Below are positions 11,395 to 22,470 of a stretch of 64,000 bases of DNA, in pieces. The notes beneath the pieces were generated by a model, which was not told the origin of the DNA, ran no database searches, and worked only from the letters and a program-made list of their open reading frames with translations. The position numbers and the translations under genes are program-made. Location of the stretch: the NCBI GenBank assembly GCA_015698045.1, contig BLAL01000324.1, positions 1,228,501 to 1,292,500 of the forward strand, given 5' to 3'. Source of the stretch: Rhizophagus clarus (taxonomy: Eukaryota; Glomeromycota; Glomeromycetes; Glomerales; Glomeraceae). Numbering within the stretch: position 1 is the stretch's first letter; each line of letters opens with the position of its first letter.

Positions 11395-13109
11395 TCATCA
11401 ACAAATTCTTCCGAATCAGTTGTAAATTTACGGGTAACTGTTCCACATTGAAAGATTTGGTCATTTTCAACTAACTCAGTCTGTGTCCAGCTAAAGTTAC
11501 CAGCTGAAATGGTAAAGGTCAATGCCGAAATGTCAAAATTAAAATCTGTCAAAATGCCAAAATGCCAAAATAATTTCGACATGTAGAAATTATTGAAATG
11601 TCGAAATAGTCAGAATTGTCAAAATAATTTTGACATGTCGAATTGACGAAATTGTTAAAATGTACAAACTGTACGAAATTAATTTTGACATGTCAAAATT
11701 TTTAGAATTGTCAAATTGACGAAATTGTCGAAATGTACAAACTGTACGAAATTAATTTTGACATGTCAAAATTTTTAGAATTGTCGAATTGACGAAATTG
11801 TCGAAATATACAAACTGTATGAAATTAATTTCGACATGTCAAAATTTTTAGAATTGTCGAATTGACGAAATAGTTAACATGTACAAACTGTACAAAATTA
11901 ATTTCAAAATGTCAAAATTTTTAGAATTGTCAAATTGACGAAATTGTCAAAATGTACAAATTATACGAAATTAATTTCGACATGTCGAAATTTTTAGAAT
12001 TGTCGAATTGTTAAAATTAAAAACTGATGTATTCAAAATTGATATTGTAAATAAATGAATATGTAAATTTAAATAAAAATAATTAGTTAATATTTTATTT
12101 AAAGCAAAAATTCTTATTTATTTAGTAAAAAAAATAAACAAAATCATCCATAAGTGGACAAAATTGTCCAAAAAAAAAGTAAAAAAAAAATAGACAAATC
12201 GCTAAAAAATTATAAAAGTACAAAATTTGGACAAAATTGTCCAAAAAAAAGTAAAAAAAAAATAGACAAATCACTAAAAAATTATAAAAGTACAAAATTT
12301 AGACAAAATTGTCCAAAAAAAAGTAAAAAAAAATAGACAAATCGCTAAAAAATTATAAAGATTGGACAAAATAATGTGAAAAAAAATCTAAAAAGTATGA
12401 AATTTGAACAAAACTGTCCAAAAAAAAATTACAAAGTACGAAATTTGGATAAAATTGTCTAAAAAAAAGTAAAAAAAAAATAGACAAATTGCTAAAAAAT
12501 TATAAAAGTACAAAATTTGGACAAAATTGTCCAAAAAAAAGTAAAAAAAAATAGACAAATCGCTAAAAAATTATAAAAGTACGAAATTTGGACAAAATTG
12601 TCCAAAAAAAAATACCTAAAAAAATTACAAAGTATGAAATTTGGACAAAATTGTCCAAAAAAAATTGCCTATAAAGTAAGAAAAAATTGCCAAAAAAAAA
12701 AAATATATCATCATTTATCAACAAATTCTTTTGCCAAACCTGTAAAAAGTGATCAAATCTGATAAAAAGTGGACAAAATTGTCCAAACCTGATAAAAAAG
12801 TGGACAAAATTATCCAAAAGGAAAAAGTGGACAAAGTTGTCCAAAAATGAGGAAATCTTATACCTTATTGATGAACATAAAACTTGATGACAACTCTTGT
12901 AAGTCAATATATGTATGACCTTCATTCTTCTTAAATATTATTCTCACTTTATCTTGTTCGAAAACACACGAATCAATTTTTTTATTTGTTACTGTCCAAA
13001 TATATGAAAGCGCTGTTGAAATTGAATTTTCAACATCGTCAGGTAAAAAAGCTTTTTTTCCACGAATCTTTGAATTGAGAATAGCGGAAGGTGTTTTCAA
13101 TATATTCAA
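11395..13109 (-). CDS. Gene fragment, two exons around a repeat-filled intron
   Basis: Exon 12864-13109 (starts MNILKTPSAILNSKIRG, ends ...LSSSFMFINK) finishes at a GTATAAG donor. Exon 11395-11503 (GNFSWTQTELVENDQIFQ, then CGTVTRKFTTDSEEFVD) sits between a good acceptor (TTTACCATTTCAG) and a GTAAGT donor. The intron between them would be about 1.36 kb, far longer than the 45-95 bp norm here, and consists almost wholly of the two 73-bp arrays. Whether the exons belong to one gene is inferred from order and strand. I found no clean 3' terminal exon: the next candidate acceptor leads into a stop. I do not recognise the function. Confidence 0.4.
11641..12005. repeat. Tandem array, five units of exactly 73 bp
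   Basis: The word AATTGACGAA (or AATTGAC) recurs at 11641, 11714, 11787, 11860 and 11933, with AATTG again at 12006, giving a constant 73-bp step. Each unit holds internal palindromes such as TTTTGACATGTCAAAA and TGTACAAACTGTAC. A more diverged run of the same words extends left to about 11510. Confidence 0.9.
12156..12850. repeat. Tandem array of about 73 bp built on a GGACAAAATTGTCC palindrome
   Basis: GGACAAAATTGTCC (or AGACAAAATTGTCC) occurs at 12156, 12229 and 12301, then repeatedly to about 12845, first at 72-73 bp steps and later irregularly. Units also share AAAATAGACAAATCGCTAAA and an A run. The unit has no resemblance to the neighbouring 73-bp array beyond its length and its palindromic core. 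Open frames across it are repeat translations. Confidence 0.85.
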
Positions 13110-13139
13110 ACAAAGAAATACTTGATAATATTTCGTGTG

Positions 13140-14590
13140 AAATCAAGAAGAAAAATATTTTTTTTTGATTTTATGACGTGTTTATTTATATTCAATTTTG
13201 CCAGCCACATCATTACATCACAAAAAAATGATGATCTGTAGCCAATCATTATTTTGACAATTTCGCCAATTTCGACTTGACGAATTTATTTCAGCTTTTT
13301 GCCATTTTGATTTGCATTGACGAATTGTTTATTTTTTTTTGACATTTTCGACATGTTGAAATTCTTTATTTACGACATGCATTTTTAACAGTAGGCATCA
13401 AAACAAATACACCAAAATTTTTTAAAGTTGTTAATTGTTCTTATTAAATCAATTTAAATCCAATTAAAATAAAATTTAAAACATAAATAATACATAATAT
13501 AAATTATTAAAAAACAGAAAATTCAATATAAATTCATTAATTGGTTTTTTAATTGCTTAACATTAAACCAAAAAAACTTAGTACTTTTGTTTTGCTACTT
13601 TTTAAAATTTTTAAAAAGTAAAAATTTTTACAAAATTGTATTATGATTTTATAATAAAAAAAATGTAAAATTAATTATTAAATAGTTTAAATTATTGATT
13701 AAAATTAAAAAAAAATCAATACTTTTTAATAATAAATTAATTTATTTATTTAATAAATATAGTTAAAAATTATTATAAAGATTTTTATAATAAAATAATA
13801 CTAAATTTTAGATTCTTCTAGTTAAGGGGAATATGCGAAAAAAACACCCATCAAGGTGGTTATCAAAGGTTATAATCTCATTATTTGTGTCACAAGTGCA
13901 TAGGTTATAACCTTTAATGGGCGGCCTATGGGCAGCATTATAAATCACGTGATATAGTTAGAAATTAACGTTAATTTCAGTATACTATAGCAAATGCTAA
14001 TTCAGCTGCCGATATAACATGCATTAGGTATAATGCTTGTTTCTCAAAAAAATGTGCCAGATTATAACACATGTTTCTCAAGAAAATATGCATTAGATTA
14101 TAACGCATATTTCTCAAAAAATATGCGTCAAATTATAATGCATGTTTTCTAAAATAATATGCGCCAGATTATAATGCATATATCTCTAAAAATATGTGCT
14201 ATATTATGATACATGTTTTCCAAAGTAATCCATGTTTTCCAAAAAAATATGTATCAGAATATAATGCATATTTAAATATGTTAGATTATAATGTATATTT
14301 CTTAAAGAAATATGCATTACCTTTCATTGCATGTTTTCTAAAGAAATTTTTTTTTTTATTTTAACTTGACTAGCAGATTTACCAGACATTTTTTTAGGTA
14401 ATGTTACTTCATTATTCTTTTAATTTTTCTCCAAAATGAAGTACCTTTAAATCCAATTCTTTAATTTTTTTTAATTTAATATTTTCTTATTTTTTAATTA
14501 AGTTTATTTCATTTGTTCCTCTTTTTTATTGCTTTTCATTTTTTATTTATGGAAATTAATCTAATTATGTATAAAGAAAAAAATATAAGT
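13140..14590. other. AT-rich non-coding stretch with a tandem repeat
   Basis: No coding evidence. From 13250 to 13390 there are GACAATTTCG/CGACATG words resembling, inverted, those left of 11640, so the 11.4-13.4 kb interval may have been bounded by inverted ends. From about 14030 to 14340 a degenerate unit of about 50 bp (ATATGCGCCAGATTATAATG, then CATATTTCTCAAAAA) repeats roughly seven times. Confidence 0.6.
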
Positions 14591-14591
14591 A

Positions 14592-15095
14592 TTAATTTTC
14601 ACCAAATCTGATTCCCAGATAATCACATAGTTTAAGATAATCAAACATGCCTATCACTCTATCTTGTCTTATATTCTTGACAGTGATAAAGCCAGTTGCC
14701 CTATCATATGTGTGCTCATATTTGGCTGAATTGCATAATGGCAAATACTGAGTGGAGTTAGTAGTAAACTTACCCATTGTCTTGCGCCTATTATTCTTTG
14801 ATTTCTTAGCCATTACTAGTTAGTTTGCCCAATTCAATATTGTAATTCTTTGATCATATTATTTTGGCTGGATTCCTTTTAGGTTTTACCTTTTTATTGC
14901 CAGAATTTTTCTTCACACACTTTACTTTGCAAATCTTCTTTTCTAAGCTGAAAGGTACTTTATGTGACTCATATTCATAATCTGAATCAGATAAATCTGA
15001 ATTAGATAAACAATAGAAGGAGGAAAACAATATATCTAAATGATTATTTATATTATCCAGCCTTTCCTTTAGCGCTCTGATTTTTTCAAAACTAC
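14592..15095 (-). pseudogene. Basic/acidic protein fragment next to the big transposon, family unknown
   Basis: Two minus-strand open pieces: about 14860-15095 (SSFEKIRALKERLDNI..., an acidic SDLSDSDYEYES run and a lysine-rich KKNSGNKKVKPKRN tail) and 14592-14813 (MAKKSKNNRRKTMGKF...YDRATGFITVKNIRQDRVIG). A stop separates them. The 5' part ends at the 19.5-kb transposon boundary, so the locus may be truncated by that insertion; beyond the other boundary a minus-strand retropepsin relic (35030-35774) has similar acidic composition. A retroelement Gag-side remnant is possible but not shown. Confidence 0.35.
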
Positions 15096-15103
15096 TACAC
15101 GAT

Positions 15104-16520
15104 TAGGGCTCTGATTGGTTCAGTTCAGTTTAGTTTTTGCAAAAACTGATACTGAACTGAATTGATCAGTATCAGTATTGATGATTACCAAAACTGACCA
15201 GTATCAGTATTGATGATTATCGAAACTGATCAATAATTACCAAAAACTAAACTAATTTACCGATATTAAAAATCATTTTTAGTAAAAAAAATATTGCAAA
15301 ACTATTTTTTTTACCAAATTAAATCATCTATAAAAATGTTTCGCAACATTTTTTATTAAAGCAACAAAAAAAATGTTGCAGAATGTTTTTTTTATTAAAA
15401 TTAGCTCATAAAAACATTTTGCAACATTTTTATTAAAGTGACAAAAAAAATGTAGTAAAATATTTTTTTTATTAAATCAACTGATAAAAAATATTTCACA
15501 ACATTTTTTAACTAAAGCAACAAAACAAATGTAGTGAAACATTTTTTTTATTAAAATTAATTTAAACGTTTCACAACATTTTTATTAAAGTGACAAAAAA
15601 AATGTTGCGAAACTTTATTTTTATTAAAATTAGCTAATAAAAATGTTGTGCAACATTTTTATTAAAGTAACAAAAAAATGTAGCAAAACATTTTTTTATT
15701 AAATCAACTAATAAAAAACGTTTTGCAATATTTTTTAATTATAGAGACAAAAAAAATGTAGCGAAACATTTTTTTTAATTAAACTAACTATTAAAAAACA
15801 TTTCGCAACATTTTTTAATTAAAGCAATATCAAAAAAATGTAGCGAAGCATTTTTTTATTAAATTAACTGATAAAAAATGTTTCACAACATTTTTTAATT
15901 ATAGAGATAAAAAAACGTAGCAAAACATTTTTTTTATTAAAATTAACTTAAACATTTCGCAACATTTTTTAATTATAGAGACAAAAAAAAATGTATCAAA
16001 ATATTTTTTTTATTAAAATTAACTCATAAAAATGTTTCATGATATTTTTATTAAAGTGACAAAAAAAAATGTAGCAAAACGTTTTTTTATTAAATCAACT
16101 AATAAAAAACATTTTGCAACATTTTTTAATTATAGAGACAAAAAAAATGTAGCGAAACATTTTTTTTAACTAAACTAACTGTTAAAAAATATTTCGCAAC
16201 ATTTTTTAATTAAAACAACATCAAAAAAACGTAGTAAAATATTTTTTTTTATTAAATTAATTGATAAAAAACATTTCACAACATTTTTTAATTAAAGTGA
16301 CAAAAAAAATGTTGTGAAACGTTTTTTTATTAAAATTAACTCATAAAAACGTTTCATGACATTTTTATTAAAGTAACAAAAAAAACGTTGCAACCTGTTT
16401 TTTTTATTAAAATTAATTAACAAAAACTTTTCGCAACAGTTTTGTAATTATGTTGACAAAAAACTATTGCGAATAATTTTTTTTTATCCAATTAACATTT
16501 TGCAACGTTCTTTACAGAAA
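15104..16520. repeat. Left subterminal palindromic array of the 19.5-kb transposon
   Basis: After about 140 bp of AACTGAT/ATCAGT words, units of about 55-65 bp repeat some twenty times: GCAACATTTTTTATTAAAG, a CAAAAAAAATGT piece and GCGAAACATTTTTTTATTAAA. GCAACATT and AATGTTGC alternate, so each unit pair can fold back. A shorter, inverted version lies at 34227-34435. Confidence 0.85.
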
Positions 16521-16539
16521 CCTTGAAAATATGAGCGAT

Positions 16540-16930
16540 GTTGAATTGATACGAGTACAATATAAATTTCATGTCATAATGGTATCAATTTCTGTGATGA
16601 TATTGTTATAATGTTGATTTGATATCATTACTTCATCACCATAATTTATCGCGAAAATATCGTGACGATATCTATTCAAAAGAATATCAAATCAGCACAG
16701 CCTTGATATCATTACGATGTTGGTAATTTCAAAAAAAAAGGATGATATATTTGCAATATTGATTTGATATCGTCACTTCATCCCACAATTTATCGCCGAG
16801 ATATCGTGACAACATTTATTTAAAAAAATATCTGATCGGTATAGTCTTGATATCGTTACGATATTGGTAATTTCAGGGATAAAAAAAGATGTATTTACGA
16901 TATTGATTTGATATCGTCACTTCATTGCCG
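16540..16930. repeat. GATATCGT-type tandem repeat, inner layer of the left end
   Basis: Three units of about 130-150 bp share TTGATTTGATATCGTCACTT, ATTTATCGCCGAGATATCGTGAC and CTTGATATCGTTACGATATTGGTAATTTC. Matching GATATC/CGTGA words in the opposite order occur at about 33860-34220 near the right end, so these are part of the long composite terminal inverted repeats. Confidence 0.75.
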
Positions 16931-17110
16931 CAACTCATTTGTGGTATCGCAACTCATCTGCAATACCGCAAATATTAAACTTTTTTTTACAACTTTTATA
17001 TGTATAACGTGCTGCCATATTATTAAAATAAAATTCTGATATTTTTATACGATTAAGCAAGATTACATAAAAATATATTATGGGACTTTGACTACTTCCG
17101 TATGTTGCCA

Positions 17111-17221
17111 CTACAGAGGTTGTTGAGATTGCGGTTGCAAAGGCTTCCAAATTTTAATAAGAGAATTCTTTTTACGAATTTCTTGTTCTTGTATAGGTTT
17201 ATTACGATATTGAGAAGACAT
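17111..17221 (-). pseudogene. Truncated 5' copy of the Q/P-rich cargo gene
   Basis: The frame starts MSSQYRNKPIQEQEIRKKNS, continues LIKIWKPLQPQSQQPL and hits TAG. It parallels the start of the larger gene at 20339 (MSS-stop-DLDKEQGIRKKGSLIK, then HWQPSQPQ), and the upstream flank is duplicated too: the phrase TTGATCTTACCACATCATGA appears at about 17339 and about 20425. The copy therefore carries the promoter and first exon only. It keeps a CAA (Gln) where the long copy has TAA. Confidence 0.6.
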
Positions 17222-18395
17222 TTTTAAAACTTGTTTGATGATGATTCTACAGGTTAAAATGTGAGTCAAAAATTTTTTTTTTCTTCTCATTTTTTTTTAT
17301 TATTATAAATCAATTCTTTCATTCCTTATTTTTGCATTGATCTTACCACATCATGATCGAGTATGATTAATATGGTGGTCAATTTCAAAAGAAAAAATAT
17401 ATTTTTTTTAATATACTTTGATGTATTTTCCATATGATTTTAGATATTGAGAATTTGGTAAGAGAAGAGTTTTTTTAATTACTACTTTAACGAAATGTAC
17501 TAACACTTGTTCTTTTTTTTAGACAGGTTCAAAGCATGGGATTTCAACTGGAGCTCAGGGGTGTAGATTTCGGTGGGTATTTTATAACATTTTTTTTTTA
17601 AATCTTTTTTTTTTTAATGTACTATTACTAACAGTTCGTTTCTTTGGAATTTTTCTATTTTGTAAATTATACTAGTAGTTTATGTATTATTATTTAGCCG
17701 TATAATAAAATAATTTATTGGCATTTTAAAATATATTAATCATGTTCTGTCAATCTTTACAAAATTGTGAAAATTATCATAAAATGGTTTTAAATACATT
17801 GTCAGGATGACATATTTTATGATGTTTTGGTAAGCATTGGAAATGGGTTCTAATGTGGTTTTCAAAATGATTTTTTATTATGTAAAATGTCTTTACAACC
17901 ATATTAAAATTCGAATTTTAAGTACATTTATGATATCATAAAAGTATCATACGATATCTTGAAAAAATTGCCTTGTCTAGTAAAAGTAGTCTCATTTTAT
18001 TTACGAATGTATATTTTAATATACAGTATTTGAAATGTATTAGAGACATTATTCTATTCAATACATTTACTAAATTTTATCGACATGGTTAATAAATTTT
18101 TAAAATTGGAATGACTTTAATAATAATTCGTGATGATTTATCAGTAAATTAATCCATGATCGGTAGACGATTATTTGTATGATATGTTTACTATTCGGAC
18201 ACAATTCAATACATTTCAGCAAAGAATAAATTATATATATATTAAGCAAAATTATTGATATGAACTTTATTTATGATTAAAAGTGTTAATAATAAAAGTA
18301 TTAATAATGTAAATGTTAAGTATAATTACTAAATTATAGCTCTTCTATGCTAAATATTTACTATAAACTATTGATCGAATAAAAAAATCAAAGCG
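17222..18395. other. Non-coding interior of the transposon
   Basis: No ORF is supported. At 17460-17650 there is one exon-like segment between a T-rich acceptor (TTCTTTTTTTTTAG) and a TTTCGGTGGGTATT donor, with TAACGAAA...ACTTGTTC before the acceptor. This is the same style as the microexon locus at 41.8-43.3 kb. The rest is AT-rich. Confidence 0.45.
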
Positions 18396-18566
18396 CTATA
18401 GCATTATAAGACCATCAAGTTTCCACGAATATTTATTTTCTATCCCTTTTGTTCTTAGAGTATTAAAAATCTTCCAGAACTTTAAAGTATTATCGTCACC
18501 ACCAGCTCCAGTTACAATGTCCTCTCCATTTGGAGAAATATAAAAATAAAGGACGTGATAAAAATG
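18396..18566 (-). pseudogene. C-terminal WD40 fragment of a Cdc20/Cdh1-type APC/C activator
   Basis: The minus strand reads HFYHVLYFYISPNGEDIVTG, then AGGDDNTLKFWKIFNTLRTK, and ends ...WKLDGLIML-stop. The core (H-x-x-x-VLY-x-x-x-SP-x-G-E-x-IVTGAG-D-x-TL-x-FW-x-x-F) is the hallmark last WD40 blade of Cdc20, Fizzy and Cdh1, the substrate adaptors of the anaphase-promoting complex. Only about 56 codons remain. An inserted GD in GAGGDD is unusual. No other blades are seen in the window, so this is a captured or retained exon inside the transposon, directly downstream of and on the same strand as the Q/P-rich gene. Confidence 0.75.
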
Positions 18567-18629
18567 TAAAATGATACATAATAAAAATATATTATATAAA
18601 ATTTATAATAACGCTTCTTACTAGCCTCT

Positions 18630-20339
18630 TTAATTTGCAATCTTCTTAGTTACTTTTTTTTTATGCTTTCTTTGCTCTCTTTCATCATTATCATTCTTTT
18701 CATCATCATCTTCAGAAAATGACCTTGCAGCACTTATGTAATTATGAGACAGCTCCATTGATCTTGTAACATCTATTTTATCAGTACAAGCAAAGTCCAA
18801 ATTTATTGTGTATAAATCTGTATTTGCCATAAAAAAGTTGTGACGAGCTGTTTTGTCATCATCCACCTCCTCACTTAAACATCTAATCCCGTAAATAATA
18901 ATATTTTGGAGCGCTCTTTCCATTTCTTCTGATAGTTTATTTGAAACACATGTCAACCACTGACGAAATATAGTTGAAACTGAAACTTTAGATTTTAACT
19001 GGAAATATTATCGTTAGTGCAACTATTCTGATATGTGAAACCTATATTCGACCATAATTCGCTCCTCCATCCATCAAAAACTTTTCAAAAACGTTTGCCC
19101 ATAAAACTAATTTTTTGTTTGTTTTCTTTCTTCTTAGAAAAATGCGGAAATAATTTACTAATTATATCTTCTATCATTAAATTTCTAGAAGAATGATCAA
19201 GGTGTCAAGTACGAAGGAATAGTCCTCTTAATTCAACGTAAATGATATCTACTAAGATCCATTTTGGGAGAGAACTATAATTATTTTCTAATATTTCACT
19301 CATCTGTTTTTGACTATATTCACGACTGGTTTTAGGTTCCGTATATTTATCTAGAACATTCGCGTTGGGTCTTGGGGAAGGACTTCTGGGGTAGTGACGT
19401 TCTTTAGTAAAATATTGAGACGGAAACTCCAAATTGTTATTTATGAGTTGTCGTTCAAAATTATCCCTATAATAAAAATAAATGGGCTCAGAACATATGA
19501 ATTATAAATATTACAGATTTACTATATATATTTACATTAGAGTGTGGCTCTTCAAAGGCAGAGAATGCAGCGGGGAATGTGGTGACGTCGCCGGAGAGGA
19601 TTTCAGTGATGTTATTGTTGATATGGGACTTTGACTTTTCCTGTATTTCTCAGTCATAAAATTGATATAATCGGATAAAATTAGGCCGAATTCATCTGCT
19701 ATTTTCTTCTTAGTTTTATAGGGATCCAGAGATATATTTATTATTTCCTCAATTCTCAAGAACTCCTCTTTTAGCATTTTGTCTACAATTATTAAATATC
19801 AAGGTAAGTGAACTATTCATATCACAAAAAGAAAGAATAATGAATTTCAATTATAGGTCACCTATTTTTTCTTCATCATCAATTTGTTGAGGAGGTTGAG
19901 GTGGTAATTGAGGTAAGTATTATTGAGGTTGTTGAGAAGGTGATTGCGACCATTGGTATTCATGATGTGGCCATTGACGTTGCTGATTTTGTTGAGGTTG
20001 TTGAGGTTGTTGAGGCCATTGAGGTAGAGGTGGTTGCGGCCATTGAGGTTGAGATTGTTGAGGTTGTTGAGGCCATTGAGATTGAAATGGTTGCGGCCAT
20101 TGAAATTGAAATTGTTGAGGTTGTCGCGGCCACTGAAGTAGAGTTTGGGGTTGAGATTGTTGCGGTTGTTGAGATTGAGGTTGTTGCGGTTGATGAGATT
20201 GAGGTTGTTGCAGCTGTTGAGGTTGTTGCGGCCATTGAGACTGAGGTTGTTGATATTGCGGTTGCGATGGCTGCCAATGTTTAATAAGAGAACCTTTTTT
20301 ACGAATTCCTTGTTCTTTATCAAGATCTTAAGAAGACAT
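18630..20339 (-). pseudogene. Q/P-rich N-terminus plus unknown C-terminal region, multi-exon cargo gene
   Basis: Exon 1 (20339 to about 19862) encodes a long WPQQPQQ-type tract. A 5' splice site follows IDDEEK and joins at 19783 to DKMLKEEFLRIEEIINISLD...; a second intron ends at about 19470 and gives HTLMDNFERQLI..., a Ser/Pro-rich stretch and LPKWILVDIIYVELRGLFLRT. Beyond it the frame stays codon-like through two TGA stops (RT-stop-HLDHSSRN and KRF-stop-KVFDGWRSELWSNI), then a one-base shift leads to KSKVSVSTIFRQWLTCVSNK and the last block (18630-18956), ending in an acidic then lysine-rich tail. There are also TAA stops at codon 4 and near the end of exon 1. All stops lie one C-to-T change from Gln or Arg codons. 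I do not recognise the protein; it may be the accessory ORF of this transposon family. Confidence 0.55.
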
Positions 20340-20344
20340 TTTAA

Positions 20345-20870
20345 TGATATCTCAATATAAAAAAAAAAAGAAATAATTGAATAAAAAAAAAAAAAAAAAT
20401 TTTTTTTATTCCCTTTTTTTTTGCGTTGATCTTACCACATCATGATCGAAAAAAATTAATCTTTTTCTTGCATCGTAATTATATCTATGATTGTTAATTA
20501 CGAAAAGAAAAAAAATTCTTTTCACCATTGATCTTATTACATCATATGATACAGATTTTTTTAAGGAAAAAAAATATGATTAATATAATGATGAATATTG
20601 TGATTAAATCATAGCCAAGTAAAATTAATATTTTTCTCACATTGTTACGATTAATTTCGAAAATAAGTTTCTTTTTTACCATTGATCTCAATAGATTTTC
20701 TAAGGAAAAAAATTTGATTAATATAATGACGGACATTGTGATTATCGAGTAAAAATTAATCTTTTTTTCAATTTTTTTCTTTTTTTTAAAAATTCTATAT
20801 CGTGGTTATACCTATTACCAAAAAAAACTTTTTCTGCAAAAAAAGTTGTTTGCATTGATATCATAACACT
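20345..20870. repeat. Degenerate tandem repeat upstream of the Q/P-rich gene
   Basis: Four or five imperfect units of 100-130 bp contain TTGATCTTACCACATCATGA or variants, AAAATTAATCTTTTTCTTGC and an A-rich TTACGAAAAGAAAAAAA part. One unit is also present at 17290-17420 in front of the truncated gene copy, so it probably belongs to the promoter side. Confidence 0.6.
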
Positions 20871-22470
20871 ACGAGTTATCTTTTCCTTGAACCTTCTCAA
20901 ACATCTTAAGTCGTATAATTAATAATTAACCTCTCCTATAAACAGAGAGCAACTTACTTTAATATAAACACGAATACAAAATACGTTAGTAATGAGAACG
21001 AAAAATAAATTCTTTGGGAAAAAGAGATTATTTAAAGCACTGAACTGAAAGGAATGATTCCTAGGATAGCGAGTGATTTGAACTAAGCCAAAGTTAGAAA
21101 CAAGATAGTTTCGGTATTTTCAGGCGGTATGGATGAAGACAATTCACGTATTAGCCCTTGTTCTACAATTGATTTTTATCAAACTCGCTCTACATTGATT
21201 ATTTCAGTTCTGTCTCAACCGATCTCTGGGGAAGAAGCAAAGTAGAAATCAAAGAATGGGAATCATGTATAGAAAAGGAACATCTTAAAAAGAAAGAGGC
21301 AACGGTTCTGCGAGTTAGAAATATCTGAGTAGATGATTCATGCTGAAGCTTCTCTTCTCTCATTTCATCACTGATGCTTTTTCTTATGCACCTTATCCAA
21401 GAAAGCATCCATTTCTCTTTCCTTTAATGACTTGGTATTCTTGAACTGGTCTTATGCGCATATACTATATAAAACTTCTGGTCAAATGATCGTAGTATTG
21501 CTTTAAATTCCTAATTAGCTAATTACACATGTGCATATTGCATATTTTACCAAATTCTGTAGACCAATAAAAATCACAGTTTTGCACTGAGATTATCATT
21601 TAATCTCATTTGGATAAATTGTTTGTACTTGGCGTGAAGAACAGGTTATACTGTACTAATTAAACTGGCTGGTACTTACAAAAAAGAGATCTTTTTTTCT
21701 GTTTTTTTTCTAATTATTATGCTTTTTTATTTCTATCTAAGGCTGTGTTTTATTGTGCCATTGATTTACTTATTATATGGCTATATTTATTTCACCATCA
21801 ATCATCGCTTTGTGTAAAGCTATAGTTTGTGGTTGTGCAAATTTCCTACTGGCGCTTTTCTGGGTGTTTAATAGAATAATTGGTCGGCAAGTCATGTATA
21901 ATATATATTGATATAAAAGAATTTATTTTTTAGTTGTCTTTCTGACGCAGATTACTAATGTATATTAATTTAATTAATGGTGTGTGACTAAACAAATATT
22001 GACGACAACTTTTCAAATAAAAAGGTATCCGTAATTAGACAACTAAACAGGAACATCTCAGTGCTAGGATAAGCCTTGTTTAGAATAAGCCCAGCAATTC
22101 TGTACTGAGATTTTCGAATGATGTTTCCCATTTAGGATAGGCCCAACACTTCGCTAGTTGTATATAAATACCCCTAATTTTTCAAGAAAAATAAAGTTTT
22201 ATAACGATTTCCCTTAATAACTTATTTTCACGTTCCTATTTTTTTTTTAAAAAAAAAAGAAATAAAAATTTTAGAAAAAATCTTATTCCCACGTCCTTTT
22301 TTTTTAAATAAATATGATTAAAAACAAAAAATTTTCTCCTCCTATCTGAAAGAAACTTCGTTTTATCAAAAAAAAAAGAATTTTCTCCTCCTACCCGAAA
22401 GAACCTTTAAGTTTTATCAAAAAAAAAGTTCATACTCTTCCTTTTTAAAATAACGTATCTTAATTTTAAT
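20871..22470. other. Non-coding stretch with a TATA-like site and short ORFs
   Basis: A plus-strand frame at 21133 (MDEDNSRISPCSTIDFYQTR) and a minus frame at 21199-21408 overlap; neither is recognised. At about 22158-22170 GTTGTATATAAATACCCC is a good TATA-like box about 300 bp before the ORF at 22471. Between 22240 and 22440 a TTTTCTCCTCCTA..CGAAAGAA..TTTTATCAAAAAAAAA unit is duplicated, plausibly in the 5' untranslated region. Confidence 0.45.

Noticed and set aside
12154-12336. 60-codon lysine-rich plus-strand ORF
   Set aside because: Translation of the GGACAAAATTGTCC array; the repeat is not a multiple of three throughout.
11395-13260. CRISPR-like array because of regular 73-bp spacing with palindromes
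   Set aside because: Whole units repeat, there are no unique spacers, and the DNA is eukaryotic.
19901-20284. Long plus- and minus-strand ORFs rich in V/A/E/I or A/T/S
   Set aside because: They are other frames of the CAA/CCT/TGG (Q/P/W) repeat tract of the minus-strand cargo gene.
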